Assembly (NCBI GenBank): GCA_965658375.1
Contig: CBFHSD010000036.1
Coordinates: forward strand, 1-23,438
DNA length: 23,438 bases
DNA from: CBFHSD01 sp965658375
GTDB lineage: Bacteria; Bacteroidota; Bacteroidia; Flavobacteriales_G; Salibacteraceae
Reading direction: 5' to 3'
The translations under genes and the position numbers were made by a program. The notes beneath the pieces are model-generated. The model saw nothing but the letters and a program-made list of their open reading frames with translations, did not search any database and was not told the origin of the DNA. The number at the start of each line of letters is the position of its first letter. Position 1 is the first letter of the stretch. Shown here one piece after another: positions 6,974 through 14,910 of the stretch.

Positions 6974-8032
6974 TTAAATCATTTTTTCATCAATCAGCAT
7001 TTGGAAGCTGTCTTCCATGGTTTTGCGCATGGGGATAAACTCCATGTTCAACTCTTTCTTGATTTTTGAGTTATCTGCGTTCCAAGGAATATTTACATTG
7101 TTTCTCAGTGATTTTCTAGTCATAGCTTTGTTCATCGAAGGTCCTACCAACATCAATAACCATTTTGGTAAAGCCTTTTTGGGAATAGGGTATTTCGCCC
7201 CATACTTAGGTAAAAGTTCCATTGCCAACTCCAGCATATCTGTATTTTGTGCAGAAGTAATGTAGCGTCCTTTGGCTTCAGGAGTAAAACCTCCTCTGTA
7301 GTGTGCCTCTGCAACATCGCGCACATCTACCATACCCAATCCCATCTTTGGGGCGCCCATTTTCATTTGTCCATCGCCCATCATTTTCAAAATGTTCATA
7401 GATTCTGATGAAGATGCTCCTGGACTTAATGCGGGACCCAAGACAAAACACATATTAATGGCTATTAAGCCCCAACGGTTTTGGGCATTTGCCATTTCCC
7501 ATGCTTTTTTCTCTGCAAGAGTTTTAGAATAGGAGTAAGGCTGGTGAGAGATTGATGCTGTAGAATTCCATATTTCTTCTGTTAATACTCCGCCTGGTAC
7601 ATTAACAGAGTCAATCGCATCGGTATATATCGCAGCGCAACTGCTGGTTACAACCACGCGCTTCACACTTTCTGTTTCATTGGCAGATTCCAACACATTT
7701 GCTGTTCCATTCACAGCGGGGTCAATAAGTTCTTTTTGGGGGTCTTTTACGTTGGTCGTAAAAGGAGAAGCTGTATGGTACACCAATTCACAGCCTTGCA
7801 TGGCTTCTTTGTAAGCACCAGGAGTCAACAAATCTGCTTTAAAAAACTTGATTGCTCCTTTTGCATTCGAATCGAGCTCTTTGAGGTGTCCCACTTTTTT
7901 GGGATTATCTGGATTGCGAACCGCTGCATGAACGGTGATGCCTTCCTCTAATAGTTTCTTTACAAGCCAGCTAGCTACATAGCCATTGGCACCAGTTACC
8001 AAAACAGGTTTTGTTTTATCAATTTGAGTCAT
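6974..8032 (-). CDS. NAD(P)-dependent oxidoreductase, extended SDR (dihydroflavonol-4-reductase-like)
   Basis: The protein has 352 residues. The N-terminal Rossmann motif is VLVTGANGYVASWLVKKL (about 10-27). A D-x-x-x-x-G segment in the AVRNPD region suggests NADP(H) preference through Arg. The active-site Tyr and Lys are in YSYSKTLAEKKAW (about 182-194), and the catalytic Ser is in VVVTSSCAAIY. This layout matches the DFR/cinnamyl-alcohol/aldehyde reductase branch of extended SDRs, in which a carbonyl on a bulky substrate is reduced. The substrate is unknown. It lies 92 bases downstream of the metallo-hydrolase on the same strand and ends at a clear terminator, so it may be the last gene of the AraC-led cluster or have its own promoter. 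The ATG at 8032 puts the Rossmann motif at the usual distance. Confidence 0.88.
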   Translation of the reverse strand: MTQIDKTKPVLVTGANGYVASWLVKKLLEEGITVHAAVRNPDNPKKVGHLKELDSNAKGAIKFFKADLLTPGAYKEAMQGCELVYHTASPFTTNVKDPQKELIDPAVNGTANVLESANETESVKRVVVTSSCAAIYTDAIDSVNVPGGVLTEEIWNSTASISHQPYSYSKTLAEKKAWEMANAQNRWGLIAINMCFVLGPALSPGASSSESMNILKMMGDGQMKMGAPKMGLGMVDVRDVAEAHYRGGFTPEAKGRYITSAQNTDMLELAMELLPKYGAKYPIPKKALPKWLLMLVGPSMNKAMTRKSLRNNVNIPWNADNSKIKKELNMEFIPMRKTMEDSFQMLIDEKMI

Positions 8033-8124
8033 TTCTTGTGCGATTGTTTACATACAAATATCTGATAAGTAATAAGGGATATGAGCACACAGATTCAGGA
8101 ATGAAGAACACAAAACAGCTTTTG

Positions 8125-9240
8125 TCAATCTGCTTTTACCCACCATTGGCTTTGCGGTGCTTCGGTTCCCAAGGTATACGGTTTACCAATTTCTGGAACC
8201 ATAAACTCCAAACCTTGCTCTTTTGCTGTTTTAGTAAACCTTTCAATAGGATCTTTCCAATGGTGTGGCGCTAAAAGAAATGCACCCCAATGAATGGGCA
8301 TAGCCAACTTGGCGTTAACGTCAAGCCCAGCTTGCACACTTTGTTCGGGCATCATGTGAATGTTAGACCACGCTTCGTTGTATTGGCCACATTCTAGAAA
8401 CACCAAGTCAAAAGGTCCATATTTATTCCCAATTTCTTTAAAGTGTGCACCGTAACCGCCATCTCCACTAAAATAGAGTTTAACGGTGTCCGTTTCTATC
8501 ACCCAACTGGCCCATTGTGTGGCGTTTCTATCGGTAAGTCCTCGCCCCGAGAAATGGCGAGAAGGGCAAGCCGTAAGCTTAAAGCCTTCAGTCATGTTTT
8601 CTTGCCACCAATCTAGCTCAACAATTTTTTCTTCGGGTACGCCCCACTTTTTCAAGTGAGATCCCACACCAAGGGGAGTTACAAAGAGCTTTACTTCATC
8701 TTTAATCTTGGTGATGGTAGGGTAATCAAGGTGATCGTAATGGTCATGAGAAATCAAGACCACATCAATATTTTTCAATTGGCTACTAGGAATGGTATCT
8801 CTGTATTTGAAACGCTTGGTTCCAAAATTCAAGGGCGAGGGATACTCACTCAACATGGGGTCTATGAGCATTTTCTTCTCAAAAGCTTCAATTAAAAAAG
8901 CAGAATGACCAAACCAGGTAATGTGTACAGCGCTGTCTGCCACATGAAGTAGGTGGTCATCAAAGGTAGTAGGCAAAGCACTTTCAGGAATTTTTCCTTT
9001 GGTACTTAGCATTTCTGGAAACTTCTTCATGGCTGTCCAAAAATCTCCAACCGTTGTTTCAACCAGGTTCACAAAAACACCATCTTCAAAATGTTCAGAC
9101 TGTTTTATGCGCTTTAAGTCTTCTCCTTTAGGAATCTGCCCAAACTGAGGTGATGTGTTTACAAACACAAGGGTTCCAATAACTAGAAGAACCAGAAGGA
9201 TGAGGATGTACATACCTATTTTCTTTAAAATGCGTAGCAT
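8125..9240 (-). CDS. Membrane-anchored metallo-beta-lactamase-fold hydrolase (NAPE-PLD/UlaG-like)
   Basis: 371 residues from the ATG at 9240. An N-terminal hydrophobic helix (about 8-28) with a positive residue before it and no obvious cleavage site should anchor it in the inner membrane, with the domain outside. The metallo-beta-lactamase fold follows: HITWFGHSAFLIE, the metal motif H-D-H-Y-D-H near residues 165-170, then SRHFSGRGL, YFSGDGG and the late MPIHWGAF. The order, with the SRHFSGR segment and W-A-S-W-V-I after it, is that of the N-acyl-phosphatidylethanolamine phospholipase D-like branch, so a lipid phosphodiester substrate is plausible but unproven. An ATG at 9276 would add 12 residues and overlap the upstream gene by 35 bases. 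I prefer 9240 because it leaves a one-base gap and a normal anchor. Confidence 0.88.
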   Translation of the reverse strand: MLRILKKIGMYILILLVLLVIGTLVFVNTSPQFGQIPKGEDLKRIKQSEHFEDGVFVNLVETTVGDFWTAMKKFPEMLSTKGKIPESALPTTFDDHLLHVADSAVHITWFGHSAFLIEAFEKKMLIDPMLSEYPSPLNFGTKRFKYRDTIPSSQLKNIDVVLISHDHYDHLDYPTITKIKDEVKLFVTPLGVGSHLKKWGVPEEKIVELDWWQENMTEGFKLTACPSRHFSGRGLTDRNATQWASWVIETDTVKLYFSGDGGYGAHFKEIGNKYGPFDLVFLECGQYNEAWSNIHMMPEQSVQAGLDVNAKLAMPIHWGAFLLAPHHWKDPIERFTKTAKEQGLEFMVPEIGKPYTLGTEAPQSQWWVKAD

Positions 9241-9241
9241 A

Positions 9242-9910
9242 TTAGTTGAGTTTTCCCCCAAGTGCATTGATGTCACTCGGGTTAATGATTTTTGATTTGT
9301 AAGCTGCTTGACTCAGGGTAATCATGGCTCTGCCAATGCCCTTTCCAGTGACTACAGACTTGGATTTATTCATGAGTGGAAAGAATGGTCTCATAATCAC
9401 GTACAAGGCATTGTACCAACCCGTTTTAGAATTTACACCTTTGGGCGGGAGTATTGCACCCGGCCTAAAGGCATAAGCATCTTTGAATCCTTTGTTGAGG
9501 ATGTAGTTTTCTGTTTTCCCCTTTACGCGGGCCCACATTGTATTTCCTTTTTCGCTGCTGTCTGTTCCAACACCAGAAACGTAAGTGAATACAGCATCTG
9601 GACTTTTTTCAAAAACGGAATCTGCTAATATCTTAGTGTATTCAAAAGTGAATTTGTTGTACCGCTCTTCGCTTAAGCCTACAGCAGAAACGCCCATGCA
9701 ATGGTAGCAAGCGCTAACATCTTCAAGCATGCCTTTATGTGTTGGAATCTCTTCATAAGAAGAGACAATCATCTCCACAATTTTTGAATTTGAAATGTCT
9801 ATTGGCGCTCTATTGATCAAGAGAACTTCTGTGATGCTCTTGTCTTCTAAGCAAGCCAAAAGCACCGATTTTCCTACCATTCCTGTAGCGCCTGTAATGA
9901 TTACTTTCAT
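9242..9910 (-). CDS. Small NAD(P)H-binding protein, atypical SDR (HTATIP2/TIP30-like)
   Basis: The protein has 222 residues. The nucleotide-binding loop is ITGATGMVGKSVLLACL (about 5-21), and it is followed by a strand 'EVLLINRAP'. A central 'AVFTYVSGVGTDSSEKGNTMWARVKGKTE' region has Ser followed by a Lys (K-x-K-T-E) where classical SDRs carry Y-x-x-x-K. The Tyr is replaced, so a normal dehydrogenase mechanism is uncertain. The family includes NAD(P)H-binding regulators and epimerase-like proteins. It lies five bases after the AraC-type regulator and one base before the metallo-hydrolase, so the three are surely one transcript. AraC-type genes followed by such small SDRs are common in Bacteroidota. 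The substrate is unknown. Confidence 0.85.
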   Translation of the reverse strand: MKVIITGATGMVGKSVLLACLEDKSITEVLLINRAPIDISNSKIVEMIVSSYEEIPTHKGMLEDVSACYHCMGVSAVGLSEERYNKFTFEYTKILADSVFEKSPDAVFTYVSGVGTDSSEKGNTMWARVKGKTENYILNKGFKDAYAFRPGAILPPKGVNSKTGWYNALYVIMRPFFPLMNKSKSVVTGKGIGRAMITLSQAAYKSKIINPSDINALGGKLN

Positions 9911-9915
9911 GTGTA

Positions 9916-10827
9916 TTAATTCAATTGAATTCTGTATTGGTTAGGGCTTTGTCCTGTTTTTGATTTGAACAACCTGCTAAAGTAATGGGGGTAGTTGAAC
10001 CCGAGTTCAAATGCTATTTCAGACACTGTTTGAGAAGAGGAAAGCAGCAGATCTTTGGCTTTTTCTATGATAAAGTCATTGATGTGATCTTTGGCCGTCC
10101 TTCCTGTTTCTTTCTTCAATAAGTCGCTCAAATAAGAGGTAGAGAGGTTTACATGATCAGCAATGTACTGTATGCATGGTATACCTTCTTCTTTTATTCT
10201 ATTGGATTGGTGATAGTCTTTTAACGCAAGGTTCACCTTACTTAAAATGTCTTTATGACTGGCAGTTCTCGTATTGAATTGACGCTCGTAAAAACGCAAG
10301 CAATAATTGAGAAGCAATTCTAAATTGGTTACAATAACACGTTGGCTGTGGTTGTCAATTCGTGCCTTGGTTTCATCTTCAATATTCTTTAGGGTGGTAT
10401 TGATGGTTCGTTCTTCTTCAGAAGAGAGGTGTAAGGCCTCATGCACATCGTAGCTAAAGAAACCGTACTCCTCTATGATTTTTCCTAAATGCGTATTTCT
10501 TATCAGGTCTGGATGAAAAAAGAGCATCCACCCATTCACAGCTCCTAGGGCTTGTTCTTGTGTGCCTTGCACCACTTGATTTGGAGCGGTAAACACAAGA
10601 ACCCCCTCGTTAAAATCATAGGTGTGACGCCCATATTGTATTCCGCAACTCTTGTCTTTTAAAGCAATGGAGTAAAGAGAAGAGCTGTATTTGATACCCA
10701 CATGTTCACTGCCAATTTCCCATTTAGATACATCTATTATGGAAATAAGGGGATTTGTGGGCGCTGGAAAACCAAAACCTTCGTTCAATTGGCTGATTGA
10801 ATCTATTCTTACTATCTCTTCGCTCAT
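9916..10827 (-). CDS. AraC family transcriptional regulator
   Basis: The protein has 303 residues. The N-terminal part (about 1-180) is a cupin-like ligand-sensing region of the type widespread in Bacteroidota. The C-terminal 100 residues carry the two AraC helix-turn-helix motifs: CIQYIADHVNLSTSYLSDLL with KKETGRTAKDHI, then TVSEIAFELGFNYPHYFSRL, followed by FKSKTGQSPNQYR, the family signature. It leads a minus-strand set with a small SDR (5-base gap) and a metallo-hydrolase, and probably controls them, perhaps in response to a small molecule bound by the cupin region. The upstream spacer (10828-11009) is shared with the divergent T9SS gene; I could not identify a convincing -7 element for either gene there. 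The ATG at 10827 fits family length. Confidence 0.92.
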   Translation of the reverse strand: MSEEIVRIDSISQLNEGFGFPAPTNPLISIIDVSKWEIGSEHVGIKYSSSLYSIALKDKSCGIQYGRHTYDFNEGVLVFTAPNQVVQGTQEQALGAVNGWMLFFHPDLIRNTHLGKIIEEYGFFSYDVHEALHLSSEEERTINTTLKNIEDETKARIDNHSQRVIVTNLELLLNYCLRFYERQFNTRTASHKDILSKVNLALKDYHQSNRIKEEGIPCIQYIADHVNLSTSYLSDLLKKETGRTAKDHINDFIIEKAKDLLLSSSQTVSEIAFELGFNYPHYFSRLFKSKTGQSPNQYRIQLN

Positions 10828-11009
10828 TGGATACTTTTCATGGCAAATATCAAGGAATAAAAAAGATTAACGGAACACAAAATCAGGAATATAGAATACG
10901 AATAGGGTGTGTTGTGAAGCTCCCCAAACTTCTTCTTGTTTAATTTTTTTATTGCAGAAAACAAAAATGATTGAGCCGAGTTTAAATATAAATTCAAAAA
11001 CTTTAACTC

Positions 11010-12422
11010 ATGATTAAAAATAGTTACACTTTCAGCAAAGTAATCATCGCAATAATGATGCTTTTCCCCTTAGTGACTTTCGCTCAGTTTAACTTGGTAT
11101 CGCCCCCAGACAATACCATGTTAAATGTTGAAGGCAATGGTTCAACTACTGTAGACATCTTATGGCAACAAGACAATAGCTTAATGGGCAATGTTACATA
11201 TACGTGGCATCTCGATTTGCCAGGTGGTAATTTCTCAAATCCAATTGTATCTGTTCCCTCTAACAATATGGCAATGGATACCGTATTGACTTTGGATTTC
11301 AATACAATCAACGCTGTTTTAGAAGCAAACGGTGTAATGATGGGTCAAACTGCAAACTTGATATGGACCGTAACAGCAACGGATGGTATGACAACCAATT
11401 TTGCGGCTTCTCCATTTAACATCACACTCACTAGAGGCAGCTTAATGAACGCCTACAATTTGTTAACTCCACCAGATGGTACAACATTAACCGTTGAAGG
11501 CAATGGCAGCAACACAGTAGATATTATGTGGGCATCTTCTGGGTCAGGAGTAGCTTACGAATGGTTGCTAGACTTGCAAGGTGGTGATTTCTCTAACCCA
11601 ATCATTTCTGTGCCGTCTAACAACATGGGAATGGACACCGTGTTGACTTTAGACTTCGCGACTATTGAAGCGGTGTTAGAAGGAGCAGGAGTAATTGAAG
11701 GAAATACTGCAGGTTTAAGCTGGAGAATCCATGCATTTGCGGGAACCGACAGTCTACCATCTACGCAAGATTTTGACATCACTTTAACAAACGGAGCTGT
11801 ATCAAACGCATACGACTTGTTAACGCCACCTGATGGTTTTGCTGCAACAATTGACAACGATGCTACCCAAACGATAACCATTGAGTGGGAAGATGCAGGA
11901 GAAGGAGTAACCTACGGGTGGTTACTAGACTTGGCTGGATCAGATTTCTCTAACCCAGTTGTTGGTCCATTGACTTCAAACAACAATGGAGAAGATCCTG
12001 CATTAACGCTAGACTTTGCAACTATCTACAGTGTACTAGTAGGCGCTGGTGTTGCAGAAGGAGCAACGGCAAACCTAGAGTGGAGAGTGCATGCCTATGC
12101 TGGTGCAGACAGCTTGGTATCTACATCAACTTTTACCATTGATCTTACTAGAGGAATAACCTCAAGTGTGAACGAAGCTTCAGCGGCTACGCAAGTTGAT
12201 ATTTTCCCTAATCCTGTAAACAAAGGGCAAACCATCACGTTATTTACTGAAATAATTGGTGGAGTTGTGGAAATCATTGACTTATCAGGCAAGGTGGTTT
12301 ATACTGAAAGTATTACTTCTAATAGAGGGTACATCACAACCAACAATTTAAAAACAGGGATCTACCTTGTGCGATTGGCCCAAGGAGATGCAGTTCAAGT
12401 TTCTAAACTAGTTGTAAACTAG
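11010..12422 (+). CDS. T9SS-secreted protein with three SusE-like domains
   Basis: The protein has 470 residues. Residues 1-25 are a signal peptide (Lys-rich start, hydrophobic core, LVTFAQ ending). Three repeats follow at about 28-143, 150-262 and 269-382. Each starts L-x-x-P-P-D, has 'YxWxLDL-xGxDFSNP', then 'TLDFxTIxxVLxxxGV' and 'L-x-W-R-V-H-A'. This pattern matches the SusE outer-membrane starch-binding accessory domain (a fibronectin-like fold). Residues about 396-470 are a type A sorting domain (VDIFPNPVNKGQ, LKTGIYLVRL, ending SKLVVN) that directs export by the type IX system and surface attachment. The protein probably binds glycan or another surface ligand. No SusC/SusD genes adjoin, so it is not part of a visible polysaccharide locus. 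The gene is monocistronic, with a strong terminator. Confidence 0.88.
   Translation: MIKNSYTFSKVIIAIMMLFPLVTFAQFNLVSPPDNTMLNVEGNGSTTVDILWQQDNSLMGNVTYTWHLDLPGGNFSNPIVSVPSNNMAMDTVLTLDFNTINAVLEANGVMMGQTANLIWTVTATDGMTTNFAASPFNITLTRGSLMNAYNLLTPPDGTTLTVEGNGSNTVDIMWASSGSGVAYEWLLDLQGGDFSNPIISVPSNNMGMDTVLTLDFATIEAVLEGAGVIEGNTAGLSWRIHAFAGTDSLPSTQDFDITLTNGAVSNAYDLLTPPDGFAATIDNDATQTITIEWEDAGEGVTYGWLLDLAGSDFSNPVVGPLTSNNNGEDPALTLDFATIYSVLVGAGVAEGATANLEWRVHAYAGADSLVSTSTFTIDLTRGITSSVNEASAATQVDIFPNPVNKGQTITLFTEIIGGVVEIIDLSGKVVYTESITSNRGYITTNNLKTGIYLVRLAQGDAVQVSKLVVN
11091..12155 (+). repeat. Three tandem ~340-base coding repeats (SusE-like domains)
   Basis: The units are about 11091-11438, 11457-11795 and 11814-12155. 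Units 1 and 2 are closest, sharing EGNG-S-TVDI and SVPSNNM-MDTVLTLDF. Units 2 and 3 share LLTPPDG, LDFATI and WR-HA-AG-DSL. The mixed similarity fits domain duplication with later drift. Confidence 0.8.
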
Positions 12423-12450
12423 TCAGAACAATTGAGTTTTTTTAACGATG

Positions 12451-12482
12451 AAGCCAGAGAAGATTCTTCTCTGGCTTTTTTT
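12451..12482 (+). terminator. Rho-independent terminator after the T9SS gene
   Basis: A perfect 12-base stem, AAGCCAGAGAAG (12451-12462) with CTTCTCTGGCTT (12466-12477), has a 3-base loop and is followed by a T tract. The T tract runs into the stop codon of the convergent methyltransferase. Confidence 0.93.
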
Positions 12483-13230
12483 ATTGCTTGATAAAAAGGT
12501 AGTTTGGGTTCTTTGCCACCAATTTGTATGCTGGATGTTGCATCATGACTTGCATAAATCGTGCACTTCCAAAATCGGTTCCATCAATAGAATCATCAAA
12601 AAGAATGAAACCGCCTGAGAGCAACAAACGATGTACGTTTTCGAAATCTCTTTCAACAAATTCCCAATCATGATTCCCGTCTATATAGGCAAATGAAATA
12701 GCCTTTCCCAAAGGTGCTTTGTTCCCAAATACATCTGTTTCGGAGGTATTACTGCGATACATCTCAAAGAATTCATCAGAAGTATATTGAAATGAGTGGG
12801 GAAGGTGTTGCCCATTAAGAAACTGGATTCCCTGCATAAAAGCCTGTTTGAGGTATTTCCCATACGCATCTCGGCTTACATCCGTGCGGCCATCAATAAA
12901 GGGATCGTTGCTATGGTAGCCGTTAATGTAGCCACCGTAAATCCAAGGATCACAAGTAAATAGGAGATTTGCTCTTTGGTGTTTACGCATGAGGTAAAGC
13001 ATTAAGTTGGTAGAGAGTCCACCGTAGGAACCAATTTCCAACACAATCCCATTTTCTGGCATATGGGCAATGGCATGGTTGATTAAGTAGGGGTTCCCTT
13101 CGTGTAACATGCCTTCGCCAATTACTAAGCTGCGCAGTCTTTTGAGGTAAAGATCTTCCTCTAAGTCCTTAAAAAAGAAACTGTCAACCTTGCGCTTCAC
13201 ACGCTTAAAAAGAGATTTGATGTTTGCCAT
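12481..13230 (-). CDS. Class I SAM-dependent methyltransferase (Methyltransf_24-like)
   Basis: The protein has 249 residues with no signal peptide. SAM-binding motif I is GIVLEIGSYGGLSTNLML (about 60-77). After it come the acidic motif II at the end of strand 2 (LLFTCDPWIYGG) and a long insertion. Then come FAYIDGNHDWEFVERDFENV and LLLSGGFILFDDS, which match the IDGxHxYxxVxxDxxxWxxxLxxGGxxxxHD pattern of the small-molecule methyltransferase group with metal-binding Asp/His (TylF, cephalosporin hydroxylase-like). The substrate is unknown; sugars or glycans are common in this group. The first 30 residues are basic and helical. The gene is convergent with the T9SS gene and divergent from the lipoprotein operon, so it is probably transcribed alone. 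Confidence 0.85.
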   Translation of the reverse strand: MANIKSLFKRVKRKVDSFFFKDLEEDLYLKRLRSLVIGEGMLHEGNPYLINHAIAHMPENGIVLEIGSYGGLSTNLMLYLMRKHQRANLLFTCDPWIYGGYINGYHSNDPFIDGRTDVSRDAYGKYLKQAFMQGIQFLNGQHLPHSFQYTSDEFFEMYRSNTSETDVFGNKAPLGKAISFAYIDGNHDWEFVERDFENVHRLLLSGGFILFDDSIDGTDFGSARFMQVMMQHPAYKLVAKNPNYLFIKQ

Positions 13231-13374
13231 GAGTTATTTTGAAAATGAATGGAGTAGACCCCGCAAGAAAAAGAACTTTTTTGAATGATGGAAGGTTTGG
13301 CACAATGCACTTCTTCATCAATGAAAACAAAGCAGAATTCTATAGAATCTAAGGCTTCTGTCTATCTTGCGCAC

Positions 13375-13812
13375 ATGAAATACCTTCAGCTCCTTTTTTT
13401 ACTTATTCTCACTGCTTGTGGGACACCAAAAGAAGTGAATACAGCCGATATAGAATCTCAGATTAAAGAGATTATGCACGTCCAAGAAGACTGCTGGAAC
13501 CAAGGTGATGTGAACTGCTTTATGCAGGCCTATTGGCATTCAGATTCTTTGGTGTTTATTGGTAGCAGAGGCTTAACCTATGGTTGGCAAACAACTTTGA
13601 ATAATTACGAAACTTCTTATCCAACGCCTACAGAAATGGGAACGCTGACTTTTACCATAGATAAGGTTGAGGTGCTTTCTTCTGAAGCAGCATATGTAAT
13701 TGGAGGATGGAGCTTAGATCGTATGGAAAACAACAACCTTGTGGGACACTTTACACTCTTGTGGAAGAGAATAGAAAACAATTGGGTTATTGTAGCCGAC
13801 CACTCAAGCTAA
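13375..13812 (+). CDS. Lipoprotein with SnoaL/NTF2-like (DUF4440) domain
   Basis: 145 residues from the ATG at 13375. The N-terminus MKYLQLLFLLILTACG is a lipoprotein signal with lipobox L-T-A-C, so the mature protein starts with a lipidated Cys. Residues about 30-142 form an NTF2-like cone: an initial helix with 'EDCWNQGDVNCFMQAYWHSDSLVFIGSRG' (the DUF4440 'W-N-x-G-D' start), then strands including 'AAYVIGGWSLDRME' and 'VGHFTLLWKRIENNWVIVADHSS'. Such domains bind small ligands or act as minor enzymes or scaffolds; no activity is assigned. An upstream ATG at 13285 would add 30 polar residues before the signal and is rejected. It is the first gene of a four-gene set, with rhomboid starting four bases later. 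Confidence 0.85.
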   Translation: MKYLQLLFLLILTACGTPKEVNTADIESQIKEIMHVQEDCWNQGDVNCFMQAYWHSDSLVFIGSRGLTYGWQTTLNNYETSYPTPTEMGTLTFTIDKVEVLSSEAAYVIGGWSLDRMENNNLVGHFTLLWKRIENNWVIVADHSS

Positions 13813-13816
13813 TTTT

Positions 13817-14425
13817 ATGACGACATACATACTAGCAGCAACTGTCATTGTTTCTCTTTACTGTCTTTCGAACAGAGAGTGGTTTGAAAAACTACAGCTT
13901 CAGCCTTACAGGGTGCAACATCAAAAAACCTTTTACGAGCTGTTTTCTCATGGTTTTGTTCACGCAGATTATATTCACCTTTTCGTCAACATGTTTGTGC
14001 TTTGGATGATGGGCGGATACGTTGAACGTGTCTTTCGCTTAGAACTTGGAGATTTGGGCAGTGTGTATTACGGGGTGCTTTATTTCGGAGGCATTATCGC
14101 AGCAACTGTTCCTTCTTTGCAAAAACAAAAAGACAACCCTTACTATGCTGCAGTAGGTGCAAGTGGAGCAGTAAGTGCAGTGGTATTTGCTTTTATCTTG
14201 TTAGATCCGCTTCAAATGCTCTACGTCTATGGTGTATTGCCTATACCGGCAGTCGTTTTTGGTATTTTGTATGTAGCTTATGAACGCTGGCAAGACAAAA
14301 AAGGGGGAGACCACATAGCACACGATGCACATTTGGCGGGAGCCGTTTATGGGTTTTTAATTTCCATTTTATTCAATCCCCAATGGTTTAAGCAGTTTAT
14401 AAATCAATTGATGAGTTTTATCTAG
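13817..14425 (+). CDS. Rhomboid family intramembrane serine protease
   Basis: The protein has 202 residues and about six hydrophobic helices. Family landmarks: HADYIHLFVNMFVLWMMGG (His54 and Asn58 in helix 2, the oxyanion helpers), GASGAVSAVVFAF (catalytic Ser116 in GASG) and HLAGAVYGFL (catalytic His172). It cleaves membrane proteins inside the bilayer; its substrates are unknown. Compared with GlpG it lacks an N-terminal cytosolic domain, giving the minimal six-helix form usual in Bacteroidota. It follows the lipoprotein gene by four bases and precedes the HAD phosphatase by two, so the operon is certain. The pairing with the lipoprotein may be incidental. Confidence 0.93.
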   Translation: MTTYILAATVIVSLYCLSNREWFEKLQLQPYRVQHQKTFYELFSHGFVHADYIHLFVNMFVLWMMGGYVERVFRLELGDLGSVYYGVLYFGGIIAATVPSLQKQKDNPYYAAVGASGAVSAVVFAFILLDPLQMLYVYGVLPIPAVVFGILYVAYERWQDKKGGDHIAHDAHLAGAVYGFLISILFNPQWFKQFINQLMSFI

Positions 14426-14427
14426 AG

Positions 14428-14910
14428 ATGAAGAAAGCCGTTTTTTTAGACAGAGATGGGGTGATTAACCATGATCCGGGAGATTATACCAAATCCATGG
14501 GCGAGTTTCAAATTTTACCAGGCGTTTGTGAGTTGATTGCAGCCATCAATCAAAAAGGCTATGAAATTATCCTCATCACCAATCAAGCAGGAATAGCAAA
14601 AGGTTTATACACGCATGATGCTGTTGCTGAGATCCACGCCTTTTTAGAATCAGAGATTGAAAAGAGCGGAGGAAAGGTTTTAGATATTTGGTATGCTCCA
14701 GATCATGAGAGCAAATCGAATTCGCTATTCAGAAAACCTGGTTCACTCATGATTGAAAGAGCAGCCGCTTTACATAAGATTGATTTACAACAAAGTTGGA
14801 TGGTAGGAGACAAGGTGAGAGACCTAGATTGTGCAGAAAGGGCAGGAGTAAAACATAGATTACTTATTCCAACCAATGCAACGTTCAAATCCTTATTAGA
14901 TTTGTTGTAA
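14428..14910 (+). CDS. HAD-IIIA phosphatase (GmhB/HisB-N-like)
   Basis: The protein has 160 residues. HAD motif I is VFLDRDGVINHD (nucleophile Asp8, acid Asp10), motif II is ILITNQAGIAKG, the FRKPG Lys gives motif III, and GDKVRDLDCAERAG gives motif IV. This is the arrangement of D-glycero-manno-heptose 1,7-bisphosphate 7-phosphatase and of the histidinol-phosphatase domain. GmhB proteins usually have a zinc loop of Cys and His before RKP. Here that loop is the short YAPDHESKSNSLFRKP with no Cys, so zinc binding is lost and the substrate may differ. No lipopolysaccharide heptose genes adjoin. It sits in the operon between rhomboid (2-base gap) and the aminotransferase (stop and start share one base). 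Confidence 0.9.
   Translation: MKKAVFLDRDGVINHDPGDYTKSMGEFQILPGVCELIAAINQKGYEIILITNQAGIAKGLYTHDAVAEIHAFLESEIEKSGGKVLDIWYAPDHESKSNSLFRKPGSLMIERAAALHKIDLQQSWMVGDKVRDLDCAERAGVKHRLLIPTNATFKSLLDLL

Noticed and set aside
8100..8125. Possible terminator CAAAA-CAGC-TTTTG after the metallo-hydrolase
   Set aside because: The stem is five or six weak pairs without a T tract, so I do not call it.
11084..12292. Minus-strand open frames within the T9SS/SusE-like gene
   Set aside because: They arise from the repeated codon pattern of the real gene and look like low-complexity antisense products.
13285..13374. Longer start for the NTF2-like lipoprotein
   Set aside because: It would place 30 polar residues before a clear lipoprotein signal peptide, which would block export.
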